DNA from: Nitrospiraceae bacterium
GTDB taxonomy: Bacteria; Nitrospirota; Thermodesulfovibrionia; Thermodesulfovibrionales; Dissulfurispiraceae
DNA: 5,167 nucleotides
Assembly: GCA_003170655.1 (NCBI GenBank)
Contig: PMYY01000132.1
Span: forward strand, 1-5,167
Direction of reading: 5' to 3'
The position numbers and the translations under genes were made by a program. Below are positions 1 to 5,145 of the stretch, one piece after another; position 1 is the first letter of the stretch; each line of letters opens with the position of its first letter. The notes under the pieces were generated by a model. It did not search any database, was not told the DNA's origin, and was given only the letters and a program-made list of their open reading frames with translations.

Positions 1-2
1 TA

Positions 3-56
3 GGCCGCAGGGAAGAGCGCCAGCTCGCAGCTGAACCAGTCAAGATAATGGCGTAA
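3..56 (+). CDS. C-terminal tail of an upstream gene (partial)
   Basis: From base 3 one frame is open for 17 codons and stops at TAA 54-56, giving a charged tail that ends EPVKIMA. The TAA is followed by a single base and then the GTG of the stress-protein gene. That gene has no Shine-Dalgarno sequence of its own, so it probably depends on ribosomes finishing this upstream gene. The arrangement is the main support for calling the tail real, since 17 codons are too few to identify a family. The other two forward frames have stops in this stretch. Confidence 0.35.
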   Translation, partial: GRREERQLAAEPVKIMA

Positions 57-57
57 C

Positions 58-912
58 GTGGCAAGATACCGAAAGATACTCGTCGCCATCGACGGATCGG
101 AAGCCGGTTTTCACGCTCTGGAGGAATCCTTTAAGCTGGCAGTCGATGAGAAGTGCTGGATAACGGTCGTGGCGGTGGCGCCGCCTTACCAGGGAGATCT
201 CTCCACTACAGCTGTAGGTAATATACAAAAGGCACTGAAAGAGCCCGCTGAAAGGGCTCTTTCAGTTGCCGATCAAATGGCGAAATCAGCCCGTATGCTG
301 ATAAAGACGGTTTGCGAGGAAGGCGAGCCGTTCGAGAGGATCATCGATCTTGCCGACGCTGAAAACTGCGACGTCATCATCATGGGCAGGACAGGAAGAA
401 ACAACCTTGAGCGGGCCCTCGTAGGAAGCGTTACTGCGAGGGTGATAGGCTATACATACAAAGACGTGCTAGTTGTGCCCAAAGGCACCTCAGCCAGCTG
501 GAAGACCATAGTAGTCGCTACCGACGGGTCCAAAAACAGCGCTGCTGCCAGCGCGCGGGCCATAGATTTTGCAGCATCATATAACGGGGCGCTCAAGGTC
601 GTCTCGGTTGTGGATGTGCCGCCCGAATTTTACGGGGAATCTCCGGAGACGGTAGATAAAATGATAGAGAAGGCTAGGACATATGCCGAAGACATAAAGG
701 CGCGGGCCTTTGCTAAAGATGTTAAAGCTGATGTATCCGTTATGGAGGGTGATTCAGCCCTTTCAATTACGAAGCTTGCCGCCAGTCAGGAGGCTGATGT
801 CATATGCATGGGGTCCCACGGCAGGACGGGACTCCGCAGACTCCTGATGGGGAGTGTAACTGCAAAAGTAATCGGTCTCTCCCCATGCCCCGTTCTTATC
901 GTTAAATCCTGA
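58..912 (+). CDS. Tandem-domain universal stress protein (UspA family)
   Basis: A 284-residue cytoplasmic protein made of two UspA domains, roughly residues 4-141 and 148-283. Each begins with the typical strand and acidic residue (ILVAIDGS with D12, IVVATDGS with D156). Each ends with the nucleotide-binding signature G-2x-G-9x-G-S: residues 110-124 (GRTG...GS) and 252-266 (GSHG...GS). Both motifs are intact, so both domains are expected to bind ATP. Known UspA proteins help cells survive starvation, redox or energy stress, often as partners of transporters or kinases; the target here cannot be read from sequence. The start is GTG at 58, one base after a TAA, with no clear ribosome site, which points to translational coupling to the upstream gene. 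No alternative start gives a better N-terminus. The stop is TGA, so TGA works as a normal stop in this genome. Confidence 0.93.
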   Translation: MARYRKILVAIDGSEAGFHALEESFKLAVDEKCWITVVAVAPPYQGDLSTTAVGNIQKALKEPAERALSVADQMAKSARMLIKTVCEEGEPFERIIDLADAENCDVIIMGRTGRNNLERALVGSVTARVIGYTYKDVLVVPKGTSASWKTIVVATDGSKNSAAASARAIDFAASYNGALKVVSVVDVPPEFYGESPETVDKMIEKARTYAEDIKARAFAKDVKADVSVMEGDSALSITKLAASQEADVICMGSHGRTGLRRLLMGSVTAKVIGLSPCPVLIVKS

Positions 913-941
913 ATCCGTTCTGAACCCAAATTCCCCTTTAT

Positions 942-980
942 ACCGGCAGGCACACCCGGTGCAAAGGCACTGCCTGTTTT
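942..980 (+). terminator. Weak intrinsic terminator after the stress-protein gene
   Basis: CAGGCA (947-952) pairs with TGCCTG (971-976), and GTGC (959-962) pairs with GCAC (967-970) around an AAAG loop, leaving a six-base bulge on the 5' side. TTTT follows at 977-980. A competing hairpin, ACCGG (942-946) with CCGGT (956-960), cannot form at the same time. The short T run and the bulge make this a weak terminator at best. Confidence 0.4.
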
Positions 981-1006
981 GTCCTGCCATCGAAATATCT
1001 TATAAT
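979..1006 (+). promoter_or_regulatory. Sigma-70-type promoter for the DUF202 gene
   Basis: A perfect -10 TATAAT lies at 1001-1006. A -35-like TTGTCC (4 of 6 consensus bases) lies at 979-984, with a 16-bp spacer. Transcription would start near 1013, giving a leader of about 20 nt before the ATG at 1033. The -35 overlaps the T run of the preceding hairpin. Confidence 0.5.
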
Positions 1007-1032
1007 CTAGGCAAGAGAAGATATTCCGATTT

Positions 1033-1473
1033 ATGGACGAAAAAACAACAGATAAGAGAAATCGTTCCGGGCTTCGTAATCGTCGTGTTCATATGGCGAA
1101 CGAAAGGACCTTTCTTGCATGGATCAGAACAAGTATCGGCATTATGGCCTTCGGGTTTGTTGTAGAAAAATTTGCACTATTTGTCAGACAACTCACACAT
1201 TTCATAAGGGCGGCAGAGATTAGCGGCGGGCATAGCATTATGCTGCCTGACCAGGTTCCAGCGCCGCCGCAGGGCATTTCATCCTTCCTGGGTGTAGCTT
1301 TGGTAGGCCTCGGAGCATTGATGGGCTTTCTCGCCTTTGTTCGCTTCAAGAAGGTAGAACGTCAGATCGAGGAGGATGCGTATTATCCTTCTAGGATACT
1401 CGATGCCCTGTTGACACTTTCGATCCTGGCAATAGGCTTATTCCTCGTGGTTTACCTGTATCATAATATGTAA
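1033..1473 (+). CDS. DUF202/YidH-family inner-membrane protein
   Basis: A 146-residue integral membrane protein. The family signature NERTFLAWIRTS is at residues 23-34, running into the first membrane helix (about 34-52). Two more hydrophobic helices follow at about 84-104 and 124-143, with a positively charged linker (RFKKVERQ) after the second. This is the layout of DUF202 proteins such as E. coli YidH, though a proline-rich loop between helices 1 and 2 makes it some 30 residues longer. The molecular function of the family is not established. The start at 1033 gives a charged cytoplasmic N-terminus; the only nearby ribosome site is a distant GAGAAG (1015-1020). An internal ATG at 1093 would also keep the whole domain but has no ribosome site either. 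It probably has its own transcript from the promoter just upstream. Confidence 0.85.
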   Translation: MDEKTTDKRNRSGLRNRRVHMANERTFLAWIRTSIGIMAFGFVVEKFALFVRQLTHFIRAAEISGGHSIMLPDQVPAPPQGISSFLGVALVGLGALMGFLAFVRFKKVERQIEEDAYYPSRILDALLTLSILAIGLFLVVYLYHNM

Positions 1474-1691
1474 TCTCAAATCTTGATCCGCTACTGTTCA
1501 TAATAGATCATGCAAAACTATTCCCTGTTTGTTATCGATAAAACAAATAAATGCTAATAAGTTTATAAAAATTTCAGATAAGACTTTTATGCGACGGACA
1601 TGCAAAATAATAACCTGCATCCTCAAGATCACAATTCCATTACATAGGGCCTTTGGCCATTAAAGGTAACTAATTAATCAAAGGAGGGTTT
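1474..1691 (+). other. AT-rich intergenic leader before the selenoprotein gene
   Basis: No gene is seen in this 218-bp stretch. It contains TGATC (1484-1488) facing GATCA (1506-1510), a 10-bp palindrome TTATCGATAA (1532-1541), and CATGCAAAA twice (1509-1517 and 1600-1608). The two copies share 15 of 19 bases when extended to the right. Just before the ribosome site, CCTTT (1650-1654) can pair with AAAGG (1662-1666) across a 7-nt loop. I found no convincing -35/-10 pair, although several TAATAA-like -10 candidates exist. The region probably holds the promoter and operator of the next gene. Confidence 0.4.
1681..1688 (+). promoter_or_regulatory. Strong ribosome binding site that fixes the transporter start
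   Basis: AAGGAGGG ends 3 nt before the ATG at 1692, with the GGAGG core 4 nt away. The ATG at 1785, directly after the first in-frame TGA, has no Shine-Dalgarno sequence. This indicates that translation begins at 1692 and must read through the TGA. Confidence 0.85.
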
Positions 1692-2780
1692 ATGGAAGTA
1701 CAACCGGCTACCATAATGGTTATTTTAAGCGGAATACTCACCGGTCTCGTCTTCGGTTTCGTCCTGCAACGCGGCAGATATTGAATGAACTCAGCGTTCA
1801 GAGACGTGATCTTTGTAAACGACATTACTTTATTACGCGCATGGTTATTGGCCCTTGCAGTAGCCATTGTTGGTTCAAACGGGCTTGAAGCACTTGGATT
1901 TCTCGGAGACGACGGTTTGACCCGTCAAACTTTTGCCCCCATTGCAGCCATTGTCGGAGGCTATATATTCGGTCTCGGCATAGTCATGGCCGGGGGGTGC
2001 GGAAGCGGTGTTCTTTACAAGCAGGGAGAAGGAACGTTCGCAGCCTTTGTAGCGATGCTGGGTTTCGGGCTGTCTCTTATCGCCAGCTATCACGGACCTC
2101 TCCAGCCCCTCATGCAGTTCCTGAAAAGTTACAAAGTCTCTATAGGAACGGGCGATGACGCTATTGCCAACCCCGCCCTGTGGGATATTCTAGGCGGTCC
2201 CGACTATAAATGGATCATCATTGCCGTTGTCGTGGGCATAATGCTTCCGGTTATTATCAAGGGGCGGCCTTTCGGTAAACAGCCCAAAAAAGGTTGGTCG
2301 TGGTCTCTGGGTGGACTTCTTGTAGGCCTCGTCATCATCGGCGCATGGTGGACATCTTATCAGTGGGGCGGCCGAGCAAGAGGACTCTCGTTCTCCGGAC
2401 CTCTTGCTGAGTCGATGTTCTTCTTCCTTACTGGAGACAGCGGCGCAAGGAACGACCAACTCTTTAGCATCTTAGGTTACGGCTCCATATCCTGGAGCTC
2501 ACTTTATATTCTTGGAGTGCCATTGGGCGCGTACATCAGCGCCAAGGGTCTCGGCGAATTCAAACTGACAACACCCAGAGAGGCTGCAGAACTCCTGAGG
2601 GTCTTTTTCGGCGGAGTGGTTATGGGCATAGGCGGAGCGCTTGCCGGTGGTTGAACGGTGGGACATGCCCTGACAGGTGTGTCAGGACTGGCCTTGCAAA
2701 GCATCGTCGCCACAGTCTTCATTATTCTGGGTAACTGGACGATGGTTTACTTTATGTTTATAAAGCCCATGCAGGATTAG
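1692..2780 (+). CDS. YeeE/YedE-family transporter with two selenocysteines (UGA at 1782-1784 and 2652-2654)
   Basis: Read as one frame from ATG 1692 to TAG 2778-2780, this gives a 362-residue membrane protein with two in-frame TGA codons, at residues 31 and 321. The first gives QRGRY-U-MNSAFRD and the second GGALAGG-U-TVGHALTG. In YeeE/YedE proteins these are the conserved cysteine motifs QRGxFCxxSAFRD and LAGGCTxGHGLTG. The third family motif, MAGGCGSG, keeps a normal cysteine at 103, the only cysteine in the protein. About nine hydrophobic segments are visible (around 8-25, 47-68, 82-102, 115-133, 174-189, 206-223, 270-284, 301-320, 333-357), as expected for the family. Known members import thiosulfate (YeeE/TsuA) or are linked to selenium metabolism (YedE); the conserved cysteines handle the substrate. 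A SECIS-like hairpin follows each TGA. Other genes here end in normal TGA and use TGG for tryptophan, so a recoded genetic code is unlikely. The alternative is a pseudogene with two nonsense mutations, but both falling on conserved cysteines argues against that. Confidence 0.88.
1795..1821 (+). promoter_or_regulatory. SECIS-like stem-loop for the first UGA
   Basis: The upper stem pairs CAGAGA (1799-1804) with TCTTTG (1810-1815), including one G-U pair, around the loop CGTGA (1805-1809). After a two-base bulge (TA, 1816-1817), CGTT (1795-1798) pairs with AACG (1818-1821). The loop begins 20 nt after the TGA and has G as its second base. Bacterial SECIS elements sit inside the coding sequence, with a G early in the loop and the loop about 16-37 nt from the UGA, so the fit is good. 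It would recruit SelB carrying selenocysteyl-tRNA. Confidence 0.7.
2669..2686 (+). promoter_or_regulatory. SECIS-like stem-loop for the second UGA
   Basis: A perfect 7-bp stem, CCTGACA (2669-2675) with TGTCAGG (2680-2686), closes a GGTG tetraloop (2676-2679). The loop starts 21 nt after TGA 2652-2654 and opens with GG, like the GGUCU loop of E. coli fdhF. Only a fraction of a stem this tidy would be forced by the protein sequence (ALTGVSG), which suggests selection on the RNA. Confidence 0.75.
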
Positions 2781-2871
2781 CCCCGTTGTTCCGGACTGGA
2801 TGAAATATCGGTGTTTATAGTAAAATATAGCTAGGAGAAAATGGCCCGGTAAGGGTTCAATCTTCAATCAA

Positions 2872-2879
2872 AAGGAGGT
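2872..2879 (+). promoter_or_regulatory. Ribosome binding site that fixes the start of the small exported protein
   Basis: AAGGAGGT is a near-perfect Shine-Dalgarno sequence 7 nt before ATG 2887. An in-frame GTG at 2878 lies inside this site and so cannot be the start. Upstream, TAAAAT (2821-2826) could be a -10, but its -35 partner (TGGATG at 2797-2802, 18-bp spacer) matches only 3 of 6 consensus bases, so I do not call a promoter. Confidence 0.85.
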
Positions 2880-2886
2880 GCAGTTA

Positions 2887-3126
2887 ATGAAGAAATATCT
2901 CGTAATGATCGTGGTCATCATCTTTACGCTCACGATTGCAGGCCTCGGCTTCGCCGCTGACATGAAGGGTTCGATCACAAAGATCGACGGAAGCAAGATC
3001 ACCGTAAAGGGTGCTGACGGCAAGGAAAGTACCGTTGAGGGTGACGCCAAGGGAATGAAAGTTGGCGACAAGGTCACCGTGAAGGACGGTAAGGTCATGA
3101 AGAAAAAGGCTATTGAAGGCTGCTAA
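2887..3126 (+). CDS. Small exported protein with a short beta-strand domain
   Basis: A 79-residue protein. Residues 1-23 or 24 form a classical signal peptide: MKK, a hydrophobic core rich in V, I and L, then GFA-A, cleavable after A23 or A24. The mature part of about 55 residues is Lys/Gly/Asp-rich with alternating strand-like pieces (GSITKIDGSKITVKG, DKVTVKDGKV), suggesting a small beta-barrel or OB-like fold. It resembles short periplasmic proteins of the DUF1344 kind and those named ExtJ near selenite/tellurite reduction genes. That likeness is from memory and not certain. The protein ends in a lone cysteine (IEGC), the only one in it. It lies about 105 bp after the selenoprotein transporter on the same strand with no clear terminator between, so co-transcription and a periplasmic role in the same pathway are possible. 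Confidence 0.8.
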   Translation: MKKYLVMIVVIIFTLTIAGLGFAADMKGSITKIDGSKITVKGADGKESTVEGDAKGMKVGDKVTVKDGKVMKKKAIEGC

Positions 3127-3171
3127 TCAGTCCAACTGATAAGGGCGGGATCTCGGTCCCGCCTTTTTTTT
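3126..3171 (+). terminator. Intrinsic terminator preceded by a second hairpin
   Basis: GGCGGGA (3144-3150) pairs with TCCCGCC (3157-3163) around a 6-nt loop and is followed by eight T (3164-3171); GAA/TTT pairing can extend the stem. This is a textbook Rho-independent terminator. Just upstream, ATCAGT (3126-3131) pairs with ACTGAT (3135-3140) across CCA, starting on the last base of the stop codon. It may protect the transcript's 3' end. Confidence 0.93.
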
Positions 3172-3230
3172 GTCTCGAAATTTATAAATAATGTAGCGGA
3201 AGTGCACGGCTTGAAAACGAGTATTGTCTT

Positions 3231-3260
3231 TTGAGATAACGGGGCCGCCGGTGCTATACT
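3231..3260 (+). promoter_or_regulatory. Sigma-70 promoter for trmJ, probably giving a leaderless mRNA
   Basis: TTGAGA at 3231-3236 (5 of 6) and TATACT at 3255-3260 (5 of 6) are 18 bp apart. TGC directly before the -10 makes it an extended -10. A start site about 7 nt downstream falls on the ATG at 3267, leaving no 5' untranslated region. Confidence 0.65.
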
Positions 3261-3266
3261 TCTCTG

Positions 3267-4019
3267 ATGGAAAGCTGGAAGGATAATGTGACGTTCGTAC
3301 TTGTCGGACCGCGTGAGCCCGGCAACATCGGCGCTTCGGCACGGGCGCTCAAGAACATGGGATTCAAGCATCTCGCACTTGTTGGCGCTCCGGCGCTGAC
3401 TGATGAAACAAAATGGTTTGCTCACAACTCCCTTGATGTGCTGGAATCAGCACCGATGCATCATCGTTTAGAAGATGTCTTGCATGATAAAACAATTGTC
3501 GCTGGTACAACCAGGAGGAAAGGAAAGAGAAGGGGCGTCATTTATCCGTTAGATCAGGGCGCTCGAAAACTTCTGGCGCTGGCGTCAGACAATAAAGTGG
3601 CAATTTTATTTGGGCGGGAAGACAGGGGGCTTTTCAACAAAGAAGTGGAAGAGTGTGGATTTCTCATGTCCGTACCCGTTAGCAGCGACCATCCATCTCT
3701 TAACCTCGCTCAGGCAGTCCTTCTTGTGGCCTATGAACTCTCCCGCGCCGAATATCGCGACTCCGAATCCAAGTCACAGCCCGACATAAAACCTATTCGG
3801 CTTGTTCCTCACGAAGAACTAACAGCGCTGACCGCGAAGATCTCTGAAACCCTGCGTATGCTTGAATATATCCCCAGAGGCGACCGTGATCTTGAAAAAA
3901 AAATTATGCTGAACCTGAAGCACTTCATCGGCAGGGCAGGACTGACAGAATGGGAACTCGGTATGTTCCACGGCATTATCGCACAAATAACCAGGAAGCT
4001 AAACAGCTCGAATCAATGA
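3267..4019 (+). CDS. trmJ: TrmJ-type tRNA (cytidine/uridine-32) 2'-O-methyltransferase, SPOUT superfamily
   Basis: A 250-residue protein of the TrmH/SpoU branch of SPOUT methyltransferases, which use S-adenosylmethionine through a trefoil knot. Motif 1 is N20-IGASAR26, with the arginine that is catalytic in the family. Motif 2 is ILFGREDRGL (113-122), and motif 3 is SLNLAQAV (144-151) after VPVSSDHP. The C-terminal extension from about 183, with RAGLTEWELGMFHGII near the end, is typical of TrmJ, which methylates the ribose at position 32 of the tRNA anticodon loop. Length matches the family (about 240-260). The ATG at 3267 has no Shine-Dalgarno sequence and coincides with the predicted transcription start. 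An in-frame GTG at 3288, with GGAAGGA (3277-3283) before it, would give a 243-residue protein starting just before TFVLVG and is a real alternative. A run of nine A at 3895-3903 lies in the coding sequence. The exact modified tRNA nucleotide is inferred from family. Confidence 0.88.
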   Translation: MESWKDNVTFVLVGPREPGNIGASARALKNMGFKHLALVGAPALTDETKWFAHNSLDVLESAPMHHRLEDVLHDKTIVAGTTRRKGKRRGVIYPLDQGARKLLALASDNKVAILFGREDRGLFNKEVEECGFLMSVPVSSDHPSLNLAQAVLLVAYELSRAEYRDSESKSQPDIKPIRLVPHEELTALTAKISETLRMLEYIPRGDRDLEKKIMLNLKHFIGRAGLTEWELGMFHGIIAQITRKLNSSNQ

Positions 4020-4036
4020 TTGTCAAAAAAAAACAA

Positions 4037-4117
4037 AGTCGTAGACTAAAGAATAATGATGTAGACTAAGAGAATAAAGTCGTATACTGAGGATATCGAC
4101 TTCGAAGCGTAGACAGA
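4037..4117 (+). repeat. Spaced short direct repeats GTAGACTAA
   Basis: Four related 9-mers begin at 4041 (GTAGACTAA), 4061 (identical), 4082 (GTATACTGA) and 4109 (GTAGACAGA), so the spacings are 20, 21 and 27 bp. The first three are about two helical turns apart, on one face of the DNA. The first copy lies in the small inverted repeat AGTC-GTA-GACT (4037-4047), and a similar AGTCGTATACT surrounds the third. The arrangement looks like a multi-site operator or a local duplication; no binding protein can be named. Confidence 0.45.
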
Positions 4118-4347
4118 CTCTCTACCGGCTAGCGAACTTCCTTGTCGTCTCTGTCTGCCAGCAGAGCACAAATTTATTTCTACTTATTATCAAGACCACA
4201 AGGAAACGGCTCATTATACTAGGTTTCTTCCGGAAGTCGAGACCAGAGTTCGTCGCTGAAAAATCGTTGAGCCCTTATATCCGAATTCGGCCATTGTATT
4301 CTAATTGGCGGTGGTAGGATATTTATGTGCACAATTTGACTGACCAT

Positions 4348-4390
4348 TGTGCGGACGGTGACCGCACATTTTTGGCAGACGGTGTCTGCC
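4348..4390 (+). terminator. Twin related hairpins, the first a probable terminator of plus-strand transcripts
   Basis: Hairpin 1 pairs TGTGCGG (4348-4354) with CCGCACA (4362-4368) and is followed by TTTTT (4369-4373), as in a Rho-independent terminator reading rightward. Hairpin 2 pairs GGCAGAC (4374-4380) with GTCTGCC (4384-4390) around GGT. The two share the core GACGGTG. Read leftward, neither is followed by a U run, so the HigA-like transcript would end here only by another route. Confidence 0.55.
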
Positions 4391-4391
4391 A

Positions 4392-4426
4392 TTTCGCCTC
4401 ATGACCATTTTTTGCGTTTCGCCTCA
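4392..4426. repeat. 10-bp direct repeat at the 3' end of the HigA-like gene
   Basis: TTTCGCCTCA occurs at 4392-4401, overlapping the stop codon, and again at 4417-4426, 25 bp away inside the last codons (EAKRKKWS). TGACCATT also occurs at 4341-4348 and 4402-4409, on either side of the twin hairpins. These look like traces of a small local duplication at the end of the gene; a role is not evident. Confidence 0.35.
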
Positions 4427-5145
4427 AGCTGTTTCTTGAGCTCTATATTACCAGTCTCAACCCGCTTTCCGTGCCCGCTGCCGCCGGCTGTGTGTACCGC
4501 ATCGTACACATCTGACGACGTCTGTTCAAGCGGGGATACCTTCTTTTTGCGTTGCCGGATAAACTCTAACGTCTCGGCTGCTATTTTATAGTCATCAGCA
4601 TCGAGCCCAGCCAGTTTTCTAAGCGTTTTCCCGTGTTTTTTGTTAATCTTAGCGAGAGATTTAAGCACATCGTCTTCGCTGGCGAAGCCAAGCTTTTTAG
4701 CTTTTGGCCCTAGCTTCTTCTGTACTGTCTTGAGTTTTACCTCCCACAGGTTTATCCAGAACTCCGGTCCAGTCTTAAAGAATTGACCCAACGCTTCGGC
4801 CTCTTGCACGTTAATCCCGCGCTTGCCAGATATGATTTCGGCGATCTCCTTGCGGGGTATGCCCGTTTCTCTTGCCAGCCGGGCGCGGCTAATCGTCATA
4901 GGCTTCAGAAATTCTTCGAGTAGAATTTCGCCAGGGATAGGGTCCTCAGTTAAATATTCGTCATGCTTGCCCGAGAGGTCTTTCGGGCCTTTATATCTAC
5001 CGGCTAGCTTCTTTACATCACTAATATCCTTTTTAAACTTTTCAGCTTCTCTACCAAGCTTGGGCAGCTTCTTAATTACCGTTGGCAGGTGTTTAAGTTT
5101 TTGTCCTGGAGGAGAAGACTTTAGATTTGGGAAATGAGCGCGCAC
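4399..5145 (-). CDS. higA: HigA-type XRE-family HTH protein with long N- and C-terminal extensions, possibly 5'-truncated by the window edge
   Basis: 248 residues if the GTG at 5145 is the start. Residues 69-140 match the HigA/VapI antitoxin domain: PGEILLEEFLKPMTISRARL, then ARETGIPRKEIAEIISGKRG (helix-turn-helix, about 85-111), then TGPEFWINLWEV. Classic HigA antitoxins are about 100 residues; here about 65 Lys-rich residues precede the domain and about 105 follow it. The C-terminal part contains a charged stretch (AKINKKHGKTLRKLAG), a Gly/Ser linker (AGGSGHG) and a basic end. It has no HExxH, so it is not an IrrE/ImmA-type peptidase fusion. HigA proteins bind a RelE-like toxin and repress their own operon; whether this one does is unknown. 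GTG 5145 has only AAAGG two bases upstream, too close for a good ribosome site, and the frame is open to base 5166, so the true start may lie outside. A toxin gene, usually just upstream, would also be outside the window. Confidence 0.75.
   Translation of the reverse strand: MRAHFPNLKSSPPGQKLKHLPTVIKKLPKLGREAEKFKKDISDVKKLAGRYKGPKDLSGKHDEYLTEDPIPGEILLEEFLKPMTISRARLARETGIPRKEIAEIISGKRGINVQEAEALGQFFKTGPEFWINLWEVKLKTVQKKLGPKAKKLGFASEDDVLKSLAKINKKHGKTLRKLAGLDADDYKIAAETLEFIRQRKKKVSPLEQTSSDVYDAVHTAGGSGHGKRVETGNIELKKQLEAKRKKWS

Larger units (their letters stand above)
4020..4398. other. 379-bp intergenic region between convergent trmJ and the HigA-like gene
   Basis: I see no credible gene here on either strand. 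From left to right it holds nine A in a row (4025-4033), the GTAGACTAA repeats, a distant inverted repeat AGACAGA (4111-4117) / TCTGTCT (4150-4156), two 10-bp palindromes (CTTCCGGAAG at 4227-4236, CCGAATTCGG at 4281-4290) and the twin hairpins at 4348-4390. A TATACT (4215-4220) has no matching -35. The stretch could be the edge of an accessory insertion or the remains of one. Confidence 0.5.

Noticed and set aside
1785..2654. A stand-alone 289-residue YeeE/YedE gene starting at ATG 1785
   Set aside because: It lacks a ribosome site and would miss the conserved first helix and last helices, whose sequences are present in the same frame on the far side of each TGA.
1692..2780. Recoded genetic code with TGA as tryptophan or glycine
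   Set aside because: The stress protein, trmJ and HigA-like genes all end at ordinary TGA stops at family-typical lengths (for the first two), and tryptophan is written TGG throughout.
2833..2852. Tiny reading frame with its own AGGAG site (ATG GCC CGG TAA)
   Set aside because: Three codons only; the site is probably coincidental or part of the leader of the small exported protein.
3123..3425. Minus-strand open frames opposite the terminator and trmJ start
   Set aside because: They run across a terminator and promoter, have no ribosome site and resemble nothing; they are shadows of real plus-strand features.
3895..3903. Nine-A run in trmJ as a programmed slippage site
   Set aside because: The reading frame continues normally through conserved TrmJ sequence, and no useful alternative product is visible.
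4227..4290. Perfect 10-bp palindromes CTTCCGGAAG and CCGAATTCGG
   Set aside because: About five 10-bp palindromes are expected by chance in a window of this size, and neither is linked to a promoter or repeat.
4349..4591. Plus-strand 80-codon frame across the twin hairpins
   Set aside because: It overlaps the HigA-like gene antisense, contains the hairpins, and its Ser/Cys/Pro-rich translation is typical of an antisense shadow.
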